Source: Mastigamoeba balamuthi (lineage: Eukaryota; Evosea; Mastigamoebida; Mastigamoebidae). From it: 64,000 nucleotides of DNA. A model generated the notes under the pieces. That model searched no databases and was not told where the DNA came from. It saw nothing but the letters and a program-made list of their open reading frames with translations. Every line of letters starts with the position of its first letter. Position 1 is the first letter of the stretch. The stretch spans positions 57,712-121,711 of the forward strand of contig CACRSC010000072.1 of the NCBI GenBank assembly GCA_902651635.1, given 5' to 3'. This document shows, piece by piece, positions 33,246-44,144 of the stretch. The position numbers and the translations under genes were made by a program.

Positions 33246-34286
33246 GAGTGGTATCCAGCAAGGGCGGGTTGATGTAGATGGCATCCGAGCACTATCTACA
33301 TAACAACCTATGGAGGTCGCCCACGAATGCCTGGTTCAGGGTGCTTGGTGAAAAGCCAGCCACCATCGCGGTCTAAGCAGAGGCCCGGTGGGTCATAAGG
33401 CTATTACTGATGTTCATCAGGGGGCCTCATGTATCAAGACTGCAGGGACATCATGCAACGGCCTTAACAACAACAATGCCGGCATCACAATTTCCAGTCA
33501 TGCCCTGGTGGGTCCACCCAAGGACCGATAGCACAGGATGGGGAATGCACTCCAGAGCTCAGAGAACAGCAAATACTATGCCTGCCGTGCTCATGTGCTT
33601 CGTGTTCCTCACACTCTGATGCAATTGCTATGCTGTTTCCAACTCCTATCGGGAGTGAATGTAATTCCAGGACATACTGAGCCAGCCCTCAAGTGTTGAA
33701 GGGGGAAGTATAGTGCTGGCTGGCCTCAGATCGGCCAAACAGTACTATATATATATATTAAGTACTATGCTAAGCATAAGTCAGTTACATGTGAGGCAAG
33801 TGATTTAAGTGATTGGTATTCCAGAAAGGACAAATAAATTATCTGTTCCCTTTTTTCTTTCATAGTGAGACAAGAGCTCCAAGGCCTTGTTGGAGTCTCT
33901 GCGGGCTCTTGGGGCAGGGAGTAAAATTCACCACATGTGTACATAAAAATATCTTTGTAGTTTTTCCAGGGCTTGGAGCTCCAAGGCCTTAATACAGTCT
34001 CACGTTCTATATTTACTCTTCTTATGTATGGTCCCCAATTTACAAGCCCATGGCTTCCATATCCCCTTGCCCTTCCATACATCTCGTGCAAAAAGATAGC
34101 TTGTTTCTATGGCAGGGATAAGACAGAAATGATTTATTACGTGCCTTAAACAACTGGGTGATTAGTGGGGTTTTTCTTTTCGACACATACAGACAATCCA
34201 CCTGCCTAGTAGGCCAAGCAGGTCCATGTGGAAATAAGAGGAGCACGAAACTCAAGCCTCTGTTCAATGGGTGGTATCATGGTATC
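33246..34286. other. Core of the palindromic element, 3' flank of the zinc-ribbon gene
   Basis: Low-GC sequence. A minus-strand open frame at 33765-34091 (HEMYGRARGYGSHGLVNWGP, GEFYSLPQEP) has no recognised domain. A short TA microsatellite lies near 33746-33760 within an AGTACT...AGTACT inverted repeat. CTCCAAGGCCTT occurs twice, near 33877 and 33979. The opposite flank, 35850-36206, shows no gene. Confidence 0.5.
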
Positions 34287-35849
34287 TCATAGCGGAGTGC
34301 CACACTCGTTGCAGTACTTGCCAGAGGCGGACCTGTTGCATGACGGGCATCTCTTCTGGTACACGTTTCTTGTTCCGCACTGTGAAAACTACAGTGAATT
34401 GATAATTAAGTGAGCTGTCACCTCGGAGCAGAAGTTGTCCGTGAGCTTTATGACGCCTTTGCAAGAAGGATACTGCTGCATTTCCTCAGTCTGCGTTTTC
34501 TGTCTCTTTTCAGACCTTGATGACTCATGTGCGGCATCACTGGAGCTCCTGGCTCCCTTCGAAGTGTATCCAAGCCCCCTCCACGGTCCTGTTTCCTCTG
34601 GTGGCCACACACTAGGACAAGGTAAATGAAGGATATGGCGCGATTACTGACGCACCCTTCCCAGCTTCGTGAACACCTTGATTATATCAGTTGATCTCTG
34701 CTTTAGAAGGACGGGGAACGACGATCCTGAAGAGATGAAGTACTCTCCTTCGTCGAGGACAAGACACTTCCCCTCCACAATCCCAGGGCCGCCTGACACG
34801 AGCAACGACAGCTCCTCGCTCAAGAGAGTCGATACAATCAGCAACACCATGCCCACAGAAACGCCATTCTGTGATGGAACGGCTGTAGAGGCCTCTTGAA
34901 CGAGCTCAGCGATCCTGAAACCAGATTTTCCTGTGAGCAGCTTCGACTGCTTACATTCGTCAAGTGCAATGAAAGAAGGATGTGCCTGTATCCCAAGCAA
35001 CGGAATGCCCAGGGCATTGATCCTGTCCGTGTCTGCACTGCTCGACTCCTTTCTCGCCTTCCACTCAGTCCCGGAGGGAACTTGCTGAGGTACGCGGCCA
35101 TTTCGCTGAGAAGAGATGAGTCTTGAATATTAAAAAGAACACACAAACCCCTTCAGCCACGTCTCACACCCTGTCAGGGCTTCAAGGTAGCTTTGTGTGC
35201 CCTCAGTCTCTGAGCAATTCCACTTGGAGAATGACATGCCATGGCCCGAAACGAATTTGGAGATCAGCCAGAAGTTCTTCCCCTTCCCAGGAATAACGTA
35301 TTCTGCGCCACGCAGGTTTGTCCTGTGCAGGCACTTGAGAACTTCCTCCCACTTGACAGTAGTGGAGGGATCTGTGCATTGTGAGAAACAAAAAGACAAA
35401 TTTGGCATACCGTCGCAGTTGCTCCTGGCAATCTGGGCTGAGATGTGCATCATTACCATACACATGTGCTTCCACAACGCATCCAGGACATAGGTGAACA
35501 GCTCCTCTGCAGGAGCCATGACCCGGTCCAACTGCGAGAAGAAGTACCGTACTTGGTACCATCCGAAGCACAGACGGATTGTCTCACTTCCCGGATTCCG
35601 AATCTGTGCTGCTGCATAGAGTCGTAGTAGCTTCCTAAGAGGTGTTTCTCCGATTCTGGAGTTCTTCTTGACTTCCTCCCAAATGCTGCCAAGAGCATGA
35701 GCTGCATGTACTCGAGCTTGTTGCCATCTGGCGGGAGCAAGTACGTGCCCTTGATGTCTCCACTGGACATCCAGCCAGCAGAAGACACAGTTGCCCACTT
35801 GTGTCATGTGGGGGGTGCTTGGCAGTGGTGGAGGAGCCTTGTCCCCCAT
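34287..35849 (-). CDS. Uncharacterised protein with C-terminal double zinc ribbon, inside the palindromic element
   Basis: Exon 1 (35849-35149) encodes SIWEEVKKNSRIGETPLRKL, DRVMAPAEELFTYVLDALWK and YVIPGKGKNFWLISKFVSGH. A 43-nt-class intron leads to exon 2, with MAAYLSKFPPG and then, in a shifted frame, LLGIQAHPSFIALDECKQSK and GGPGIVEGKCLVLDEGEYF. Exon 3 is hydrophilic (SRSEKRQKTQTEE). The last splice, TGCTCCGAG|gtgaca ... ttcacag|TGCGGAACA, rebuilds a zinc ribbon: CSECGTRN, CPSCNRSASGKYCNECGTPL, then stop. Tyr replaces the first Cys of the first CxxC (YPSC). The frame change near 35060 may be a missed intron, sequencing error or real damage. The zinc ribbon suggests nucleic-acid or protein binding; the rest is unknown. 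Confidence 0.6.
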
Positions 35850-36206
35850 TCGTTTTGACTGTTTCCCCTAGATTTTGAGGATGCCAATACAGAGGTCCCC
35901 TTAGAGGCTGCCTTCAGGCGTTAGGCAGCAGAATACCATGCACACTGCTTGGCCAACACCCCCCTGAGCATCAACTGCCTCAGGCATGCCCCATCTCCCT
36001 CGGCCTAGCATGGTGGGAGTGATCCTGGCATGGTGGGGGTGAGCCCTGGCCTCACCCAAAATGGTTTGGACAAATGTATCACACCTGCCTGGCCCCCACA
36101 CATGTTGACCCATACCATGGCAGTAATAGGCGATAGTTGTGGAGTCAGAGAAGGTACCTGAGGGCTCTGATGGCTGCGAGTGTCCTCCGCAGTCAGCAGG
36201 GAAACT

Positions 36207-37569
36207 GCGGCTTCAAAAAATGCCCTCCCGCAGCGACGACGCGAGAGGGCGGGGAGGAGGGGGAGAAGGCGGAGTACACTGAACGGGGTGGCAGCGGGCG
36301 TTGTCAATGACAGAGGAGCGGAGGGGGTTGGGACTGGGAGAGCGGGTCGCGGGTCGCGTCCTGGCGTAGGCGGAGCAACCAAATGGAGATGAGAGTTGGT
36401 CGCACAACACCATGCACTCGGCAACCCAAGTGGACATGCCATGGACGGCCAGCAAGATATGCGCTCTTTGATGCCCGCGAAACCGAGTTATGGGACAGCA
36501 AACAAAATGGGCCCGCAGCTTGTGAGTTTCCACGGCGCCGCACTCAAAATCTCTGCGCGCTGCGCGGCCTGCATCGCACGGGGACTTGGCGCTCCCTCCG
36601 GTCTTCGAGCACCCCGCCGGGCCGACAGCGTGCCTCGCAGTAAAAACTCCGCAGATTGTCCGCGTTGATTTTCGTCGATTCACACGTCACGACTTTTCCC
36701 GCAGCACCAAAACAACGCCGGCAGCGTCCCACACGCTCCCACGCGCTCCCGCACTCTCTGCAGACGCCCGCAATGCGCGTGCACGTGCCGGCTATCGTGG
36801 TCGTTGCGGTCGCGGGCCTCGCCGTGCGGCGCATCTCCTGTCCTGACAGCGGCGGCTCCGTTCGTTTTATGTACTCATTTTTCGCCCATCCGCTGTGCAG
36901 CGACCCCGCGCTCCCATGGGCCTCCGCGCAGATCCCTGCAGGGCCTGGCCGTGTGCACCGCCGCGCCGCGCAGGGCCTGGGGGCGCTCTCGTTCTCCGCG
37001 GAGATCGATGCGCTTTGCTGGGCAAGTGCGGACGAAAAAGAGCAGAACGCGATGAGAAGAAGCGCTTGTTGGCCCATAATCGTGTTTGTGCTGCCCCCAG
37101 CACGCCGAAGAAACAGACACCGAATGTGAGAGGCTGTTGGGGCCTGGTGGTAGCCCCGGCAGCATCCCAGCCGGACGCCAGTCCGGGAGGGAGAGAGCGC
37201 CAAACACAGGCCACCTCACACGCAGCGACACCAACGGGCAGTGCTGTTAGAGCACAGCCGGCACAACACACTGCTGGCCTGCGCCACCGCCGGATGCTCC
37301 CCTCCCTCTGCGCCGCCTCCCCCTTGGGGCCATCCTCCTCCACAGAGAGGTCGAGGCCAGCACAGCACAGGGGCGCCGAGAGTGCGGCAGAGGGTCCCGG
37401 AGGGGAGCTAGCACACCGGGGGTGCTCGGCAGACAGGCCAGCAGGGCCCACACAGGGCCGTGAGGCAAACCACCGCACAGTGACGACACACGCACACAAG
37501 GGTGAATCAACAAAGCTGGATTGCAGAGGGGTGGGCGGAGCACTGGCACTGGCTGTGTGAGGAGACCTC
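36207..37569 (-). repeat. Right inverted arm (1363 bp)
   Basis: Reverse complement of 31883-33245 with a few indels (for example an extra A in the GTGTGAATCGACG word and one T fewer in the TTTTGTTTGC word). It ends at GGAGACCTC; unique sequence CGAGCATATCG follows. Confidence 0.92.
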
Positions 37570-38187
37570 CGAGCATATCGTCCGAGGGTCTCTTTTTGAC
37601 CCTTTCGCTAGTTGGAGCTTCTGAGTACTGGGTGCATCATTCTGAGGAGTGCTCATATCACGCCCCAGGCCTGGGGAAACAGCGCAGAATAAGAACGAAC
37701 TTTGATTCTTCGGAGTCTGGATGGATGGACTCAGAAGTTGAGTTCTGTTCTACTTCGAGTTCAGTAAAGTACAGTGGGCTGTCTGCGTCCTCTGGGAAAC
37801 TCCGAGATGTCAGAAGGGCCGCGGTTCCCAATGCCAGCAGCGACCTCAGACAGCAGACTGTCGGGCCCATCTGGGGGAACAGTCGGCTACGTGTTGACCC
37901 AGCAGGAAAGGAATATAAACAGACGTTCAATGCCTCCTGCAGCTGCAACCCTCAGCTCTCAGGCGCTGGCGATGGCAAGGACGTTCAGGGAGCCGCCTGT
38001 GGCGTTCCCATTACGCCTGCCCTGCCATCAACGAGTGTTGCTTCGTCGCTCAGAGTAGGGGGCTGCAGGGCTGAAGATAAATGAAATGGGCTTCGTGTGT
38101 TTCTGTAGTGCGCGCGGGCGGTCTGAGGGGAGTGAGGGCCCCGTGCTCTCTCCACAAGCACCGCAGGCACCGCGCAGGCGCAGGCTC
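37570..38187. other. Unique sequence right of the palindromic element
   Basis: Open frames exist on both strands without recognisable domains. On the minus strand MGPTVCCLRSLLALGTAALL could be a signal peptide, followed by SFPEDADSPLYFTELEVEQ, but the frame stops soon after. On the plus strand a 187-codon frame starts inside the arm. No confident gene. Confidence 0.4.
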
Positions 38188-38430
38188 TCACAGCAGCACG
38201 CAGGCCCCCGCGCTCCTGCTCGCTGTCGCGCTCGGTGACGTGGCCAGCACGGGCTGCGACGAGCTCCTGCGCACACGCCTCTCGGCGCCCTCGTTGCCCT
38301 CGTCGTCCCGGAGGGGCTCAGTGCGGTACTGCAGCGCCGTGTCGTCGACTGCCCGCCTGCTGCGGGACTTGGGCCCCGCGACGAGCTGGCGCTGCTCGCA
38401 GGGGCACGGCGGGGTCTCCTGCACCTCCAT
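38188..38430 (-). CDS. Small putative prenylated protein, C-terminus CVLL (family member 1)
   Basis: An 80-aa frame from MEVQETPPCPCEQRQLVAGP to a C-terminus reading ACVLL followed directly by the stop. CVLL is a CaaX box; a final Leu favours geranylgeranylation (established rule). The middle, AGPKSRSRRAVDDTALQYR, is shared in pattern (AGPKxR...DDxxLQxR, later GNE) with the next gene upstream, and RRVRRSSSQPVL with the third gene. RRxSxxP fits a basophilic-kinase or 14-3-3 site. The start at 38428-38430 is the most economical; the open frame continues upstream to 38652 and an extra exon is possible. I do not recognise the family. Confidence 0.55.
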   Translation of the reverse strand: MEVQETPPCPCEQRQLVAGPKSRSRRAVDDTALQYRTEPLRDDEGNEGAERRVRRSSSQPVLATSPSATASRSAGACVLL

Positions 38431-39263
38431 ATAGCTGCAGGGCGCGTGGTCCAAAAAGTGCACTGGAGTTAGCGGTGGGGCCTCAGGTACCCCGGGCAGC
38501 CCTTTGCGTCTGTTTTTCAACAACAGTCGATGTCCGTTTTGAGGATCAACGCCTGTGCACCTCCCGGAAACTGCAGAGCCGCTGGTGGGGGGCCGAGGCG
38601 ATTCGAGAACCTCTGGCGGTACCCTCGCGCGCGCGTAGCGGCCCTGGGTCACCGCACGGCGGGGGGAGGGAAACGTGTCCCTGGTCTAGGCATTCTTCCC
38701 CACCGCCTGACATCATAATTGCACTTTTTTCCCAGAGAGAAGTATCTTCTCATCGCAAGGGGGTATCGGGAGAATGCCGAGCCCCCAATGCCCACATACA
38801 TGCCGCCCTTGCATACAGCGAAGTCTATTGTGTGGTTTCGGAGTCTCGATATCAATTTTGTTCGAACAGGGTATGATTTCACTTCTGCATGGCTCAGAGC
38901 ATTGTCCCCAAGGCACTGCACGGGATGCAGCTCTCCACCGCGTACCACAGGGTCGCACCCCGTGTCCAAAGAGCCCCCCGTTGTCTGGTCTGTGGGGATG
39001 GACCAGACTCCCCATTCTGCTCCTTCGCACTTACGCGCTGGACTGCCCTCTGGCTGGTCTGAATCCCGGCGAGTTTTGAGTATACAGCGAGAGATGTGCT
39101 ATTCGATTCGTCCTCCTACTCCCAGAGCTGGGCGAGTACGGTGCGGTGGGGGTGGCGACGCGGTGAGTGAGAGAGAGATGGGCAGGACGGACTCGGTCAG
39201 TGAGCCACAGGGGAGTTTTCTTTACACAGCATAGCGGCATCGCAGGCATCACAGCATGCAGCC
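38431..39263. other. Spacer between prenylated-protein genes 1 and 2
   Basis: No independent gene is convincing. The open frames probably reflect 5' regions or introns of the flanking minus-strand genes. Confidence 0.4.
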
Positions 39264-39521
39264 CTACAGCAGCGTGCAGGGCTGCGGCGGGGCCCCAGGC
39301 GCGTGCTCCGCGCTCAGCCGCGGCGCGGACTTCCTGCGCGGCGAGCTGCGAGGCGCTGGCAGCGAGGACCAGTCGTCCGGGTTGTTGTTGTTGCCACCGT
39401 GCGACTCCTCGTTCCCCCCGGCATCTGCGCGGCGCTGCAGCGACAGGTCGTCGGAGCTCTGCGTGGTGCGCAGCTTGGGGCCGGCGCACAGCCAGGCCGA
39501 TCCGTCGGGCGTCTGCTGCAT
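39264..39521 (-). CDS. Small putative prenylated protein, C-terminus CTLL (family member 2)
   Basis: An 85-aa frame from MQQTPDGSAWLCAGPKLRTT to a C-terminus reading PPQPCTLL then stop. AGPKLRTTQSSDDLSLQRR aligns with the corresponding block of the downstream gene, and RRKSAPRLSAE matches the RRxSxxP block. An Asn-rich stretch (GGNNNNPDDW) sits between them. The start Met was chosen because it gives a length and N-terminus like gene 1; an in-frame Met at 39662 exists, but the extra part looks intronic. Prenylation would anchor it to a membrane. The spacer 39522-40425 to the next gene holds no recognised gene. Confidence 0.55.
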   Translation of the reverse strand: MQQTPDGSAWLCAGPKLRTTQSSDDLSLQRRADAGGNEESHGGNNNNPDDWSSLPAPRSSPRRKSAPRLSAEHAPGAPPQPCTLL

Positions 39522-40425
39522 GGCGAGTGCCGGGGCCAACGGGCGGGTGCCACCGCAGAAGACTTGGTTTGTGTGGGTTTTCCCTTTCTCGCGGATTTCC
39601 TGCCGCGTCATGCAGCGGGGGTGATGCTCGCTCACGCGCATGGGTCCCACTGGGCAGCCCACGGAAAAGCAAGGCGATGCGGCGAAGGAAGCAATTTCAG
39701 GGGCGCCAAGAGGCCACAGAAGGGAAGAATGCCGATTGCCGATAGCAGGTTCGTGGCTTTGAGAAAAACCGAAATGCCCGTTTGTCTCGATGCGCCGAGA
39801 AACGGGAGCCGACGCAGGAAGCCCCGCCGGCTGCCGAGATCGCGATCGCGGTGCGGTGTCGGGGGCGTGGTAGAGATGGAGGCGAGGTGTGGGGGTTTGC
39901 GCAAAGCAGGCAGACGGCGGGATCTCGCGAGTGGGCAGCTGTTGGGTGCTGTTCCTGTGCGACTCTAATTATGGCGCCCTTGTTTGTGCTTGCCTGCAAT
40001 GGGGCGGTGCCAGTTCTACCGCGTGCGCGCTCTCCTGTCCCGCTGGGCGGGGAGTTCGCGAGGGCCGAGGTGCAGGCGCAGGCAATCGGGCACCGGCTGT
40101 TGAATGTGCGTGCTTTTCTAGTATTTTCCAAGTGCGGTGTTCGTGCGGGAGAGTGTGCTGCGTGTGTGCACGCAGGGTGGCTGGCGCCCTGGCGGGGCCT
40201 GCCCGTGTGACCCGTGACGCTGCAAGCAGAGGCAACCGGAGATCTCTCGGAGCGGATGGCCGTGAATGTGCTTATAAAGTAGTTTCCAAGCGGAGGTTCG
40301 GCTGCCCTGCCAGTGCGTGTAGTGTGGTGTGCTGCATAGAAGATAGAAGGGGATGGGTGGCGCCCCGGCGGGGTCTGCCCGTGTGTGCTCGTGTCGCTGC
40401 GTGTTGCGTGTGTCCCGGGTGTGCG

Positions 40426-40971
40426 CTAGAGCAGCGTGCAGGCGCAGGGGCAGGCGCCCGGCGGCTGCGGCGCCACGCGGAACTCTGTGGTGATCGACGG
40501 CGCCGACGACGACCTGCGCACCCGCGTGTGCAGCCGCAGCACAGCTCCCCCGGCGCTCGGCGCAGGGCCCTCCAGCACGATCGGCTTCCCCAGCAGCTCG
40601 TCGGCGAACAGCGACCGGCCCACCCGAGGCGGCGCCACAGCGCACGACGGCGTCCGCGGCCCAGCAGACGACGACGACAACGACGACGACGACGACGGAG
40701 AGCACACGGAGGAGTCGAGCGGGTCCAGGGCAGCTGCGGGGCCTGGCTCGGTCGTCGGGGCGTCCAGCGTGCAGCGCAGCGAGAGCGGGCTGGGCGACGA
40801 CGGGTCTCGGGCGCGTATGAAGTCGAGGTAGTCGTCGCGGGCCTGCTCGCAGTCGCCGTCGCCGTCGTCGTCGGAAGAGAGGTCGGCGGCGGGGAGGTGC
40901 AGAATCGCGGGGGTGCCGGCGAGACGCGTGCGCAGGCGGCGCCGGCACGCGGTGCGCTGCAGCGACTGCAT
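40426..40971 (-). CDS. Putative prenylated protein, C-terminus CTLL (family member 3)
   Basis: A 181-aa frame from MQSLQRTACRRRLRTRLAGT to a C-terminus reading ACPCACTLL then stop, giving a CTLL CaaX box with two more Cys just before it that could be palmitoylated. The N-terminal half is acidic (LSSDDDGDGDCEQARDDYLD), followed by a Ser-rich region and RVGRSLFADELLGKPIVLEG. Near the end RVRRSSSAPSITTEF repeats the RRxSxxP motif of the other two genes. An upstream in-frame Met at 41064 is possible. Transcription would diverge from the sorting nexin gene starting at 41290. Confidence 0.55.
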   Translation of the reverse strand: MQSLQRTACRRRLRTRLAGTPAILHLPAADLSSDDDGDGDCEQARDDYLDFIRARDPSSPSPLSLRCTLDAPTTEPGPAAALDPLDSSVCSPSSSSSLSSSSAGPRTPSCAVAPPRVGRSLFADELLGKPIVLEGPAPSAGGAVLRLHTRVRRSSSAPSITTEFRVAPQPPGACPCACTLL

Positions 40972-41289
40972 GCAGGGCGGAGTTCCTCTTCGAGAAAAAT
41001 GTGCAGATTTGTTCCGGTTGGTATCTGGAAATCCTGTGCGGACGCGGACAACTGAATATCGCAATGCCCGCGATTCTGCTGCGCTCGGACCGGCTCACCA
41101 CACGGTCGAGTGTCTAGACCCCCGCGACTTATATCGGTGTGCGCGCCCGGGACACGCGAGTCTCGTCAGTGTCCGTTGAAGAGACAGTTCGACCGCAGAT
41201 TCCGGGCTGATTTATGCCGGAAATATCGCAATCTCTCGAATCGTCACAATCGGAGCGGCTCCTGTGTTGTCCGCACCCGCACACCCCGA

Positions 41290-43978
41290 ATGGCGCTCGC
41301 GGACAGCAGCAGCGCGACGCTCGCGCGGGCCATCGCGGACAACCCGGGCGAGGTCGACACCGAGCTCGTGTTCGCGGCGGGCGACGTCATCACGGTCACC
41401 GCCACCGACACTGGCAGCGAGGGCTGGTGGGAGGGCGAGCTCAACGGCCGCGTCGGATACTTCCCCGGTGATTCGCGAATCTCCGATATCTCCCCCCTAC
41501 GTGCTGATACGTGAATCTGACGTTGCGCCAACTCTTCCCTCTGTGCGCGGCCGCGCGCGGCGCGTAATTTCCCGATCGATCGCGCGGGCGGGCGCGAATT
41601 CCAATCCGCGTTGCTGCTGACAGCGAGCTTCGTGGAGCTGGTGGAGCCGGAGCTGCCGCCGGTGCCGAGGCTGCGCGCGCGGGTGCTGTACGACTGCGAC
41701 ACGGGCAACGCGGAGGACCTCGTGGCGCGCGCGGGCGACGTCGTGGCCTACGTCGGGCTGCCCGACAGCCCCGAGTGGGTCGACGCCGAGTCCGAGGACG
41801 GCCGCAGGTTCGTCCCGCGCCCCCCGTGTGCTTCCGGTTCCGGGGATGTTGGGCCTCAGTTTTGGCGGGGGGCATCTTGTCAAATCAATCGAAATTGGCT
41901 TGTTTCCAAAAAATCAACTGAGCAGGAAAGCCAAAACTCAGGTCATCGCGGGCTTGTTTAGCGCCCCTTCAGTCTTATCAGCTGGGTCTCTTCTTTTTTG
42001 GCTGATGACACCAACGCAGGGGTTTCTTGCCCCGTCTCTACATCGAGCCCCTCGCCGAGGGCAGTGGGCCCGTACCGCCCCCCAAGCGCGCCCCCGAGGC
42101 CCCGGCGCCCCCGCTGCCGGTCGAGGTCCAGGGCGCCGACGACGACCTCTCGGAGAGTGACGTGGCGTCGGAGATTGTGCCCCCCAGGCTGCCGGTCCCC
42201 TCGGTCGCGGCCCCCATCGCCCCGGTTGCTGCAGCGCCGCCAGCACCGGCACGGCCCCCGCCCCCGACGCCGCCGGCGCCGAGGGTGACGCCAGTCCCCA
42301 TCATCAACAACCCCGACGCTGCCTACAAGATAGATGTATCTCCGTTTCCAGAACTGGGGCGATTGCCTGCGTTGACGTAATTCGCCTCCAGAGCTTCTTC
42401 CAGTGGTGCGAGGAGGGAGAGGACAGGGCGCCGCTGGAGGCCCCTGTGTCGCTGGCCGTGGGCGACGTGAGGAGCAAGTTCGGCGGCCTGAAGAAGTACA
42501 TGTCGTACATGCTCATGTGCCGCGGCAACACCGTCGAGCGCCGCTACAAAGTGCTCCTCGGATTTTCCAGATTGCTTTTCAGATTCAGCCAGAGTCATCT
42601 GACTGGCTGCGCGATTTGTGCGAGCGCAGCACTTTGACTGGCTGCACCAGAGGCTGAAGGAGAAGTTCCCGCTGCTGATCCTGCCCAGCCCGCCCGAGAA
42701 GCAGTTCTCTGGCAGGTTCGAGCAGCAGTTCCTGCAGTCGCGCAGGCGGCAGCTCGAGCGGTACCTCAACTACTGCACGCGCCACCCTGTCATACGGACC
42801 AGCCAGCCCATCAGATTCTTCACAGAGCAATCTGCAGATTCCGCTGCCGATGTGAGTCCCCCCCGATTCCACATTTCTTTCGTGAAATCGGCGAGATATT
42901 GATATCGTGGCGATGCTCTTGGAGGAAAAGTGGAAGGCTGGGAAGAGGGCCTGCGAGAAGGACAGCAAGGAGTCGGGAGAGAAGCTCGCGAAGCTCGTGG
43001 ACATCTCCGCAGTGTCGTCTTCTGACTGGGCTGCCAACGCAGAGAAAGTAACGTTGAGCATCGTCCACGTCATCTCACCACGCAGCCCAGATTGCCGAGT
43101 TCAAGAAGTTCCTGGTCAAGAACGAGAAGCAGATGCAGGCCCTCCGCGACGCCGACGCCTCAGTGTCTGCCAAGCGTGCTGGTTCATTTCCCGAATCCCG
43201 AATATCTCCCTTGATTTCATCCGAGATATCCTATCTCGTAGAGCGAAAATCAACTGATTTTCCTCCCGCGTCCCCAACCCCGCCAAGCGCTTGCGCCCGA
43301 GCTCGAGAAGGAGGCGGACAAGTGGGCGGCGCTGCAGGAGCGGCCGTGCTGGGTGGCCGACTGCGAGTGCTGCCGGCAGCTGGGGGCCGCGTTCGGGCAG
43401 TTCCACGACGCCCGGCAGGCCGAGCACGACAGCAACGCCCCCGAGGCGCAGACGTCGCTCGTCGCCGACGTCTCTCGCGAGTACCTGCAGTTTGTGCAGT
43501 CGTTCTACGAGTGCGCCAAGCACCGCGACGCCGTCGAGGCCGCGCTGGCCTCTGCGCAGGAGCGCCTCGCCAGGGCCACCGCCGCCGCCGCCGCGTCCTC
43601 GCAGTCGTCGCAGCCGCCGCAGGTGCCCTCGGCGTCGCCGTCCGCGGCCCCGGCGGCAGAGGGCTCGTCCGAGGACCTGCGGGCCGTGAACGAGCTCAGC
43701 AGGCGTGCGGACGCGCTGCACGACTCTGCGCAGGTCTCGACTGCCGTGCTGCTCGCCGAGATGGGCAACCTGCACTTCACGTGCGCCGCTGCCGCCGTGT
43801 GGCTCGGTCTTTGGCTGCTGCTGGCTCACACTGCACACTGGGCCCCCGCAGGAGGGCGAGGGACATGCGGGAGGCGCTGCTGGCGCAGGCGATACACGAG
43901 CGCAACTACTACAGCGCCATGGCGGAGCGCTGGAACAAGGTCGTCGAGTGCGTCGAGAAGATCCCCGTCCGCAAGTGA
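41290..43978 (+). CDS. SNX9-family sorting nexin with two SH3 domains, PX and BAR
   Basis: At least nine exons: 41290-41467, 41624-41807, 42020-42335, 42392-42550, 42630-42851, 42925-43047, from 43091, about 43290-43797, and 43853-43978. SH3-1 covers exon 1 and ends GYFPASFVEL across the splice. SH3-2 starts RARVLYDCDTGNAEDLVARA and ends RGFLPRLYIEPL. After a Pro-rich linker the PX domain reads KYMSYMLMCRGNTVERRYKH, FDWLHQRLKEKFPLLILPSP and RQLERYLNYCTRHPVI, very close to SNX9/18/33. EEKWKAGKRACEKD matches the SNX9 yoke region, and a BAR domain ends HERNYYSAMAERWNKVVECV. Such proteins bind phosphoinositides and dynamin/WASP and drive endocytic membrane remodelling. The exon 7-8 junction is approximate. 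Confidence 0.87.
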
Positions 43979-44144
43979 CCAGCATCCCTTCTCTTGCCCT
44001 CAGAGGTCGTCGGGGCGCTGGGTACTCGAAACAACTGTCTATTTGGCCAACAGCGCTCTTCACGTCTGGACGCTTCTTTTTATTCGATTGTCAACTGTGT
44101 AGATTTTTTCAACAGAATCAGTTGTCGCAGATCCTGCGCGGGAG

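Larger units (their letters stand above)
31883..37569. mobile_element. 5.7-kb palindromic element: two 1363-bp inverted arms around a 2961-bp core
   Basis: 31883-33245 and 36207-37569 are near-identical inverted copies of exactly equal length, differing by a few single-base indels and substitutions. The core (33246-36206) has markedly lower GC than the arms and flanks and carries one spliced gene on the minus strand. I find no clear target-site duplication. Just outside the arms a weak similarity continues (AAAAAGGAGACCC on the left, the reverse complement AAAAAGAGACCC on the right), so the ancestral repeat may have been slightly longer. No transposase is recognisable. It could be a mobile element with long inverted repeats, a gene cassette created by inverted duplication, or an assembly artefact. 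Confidence 0.7.
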
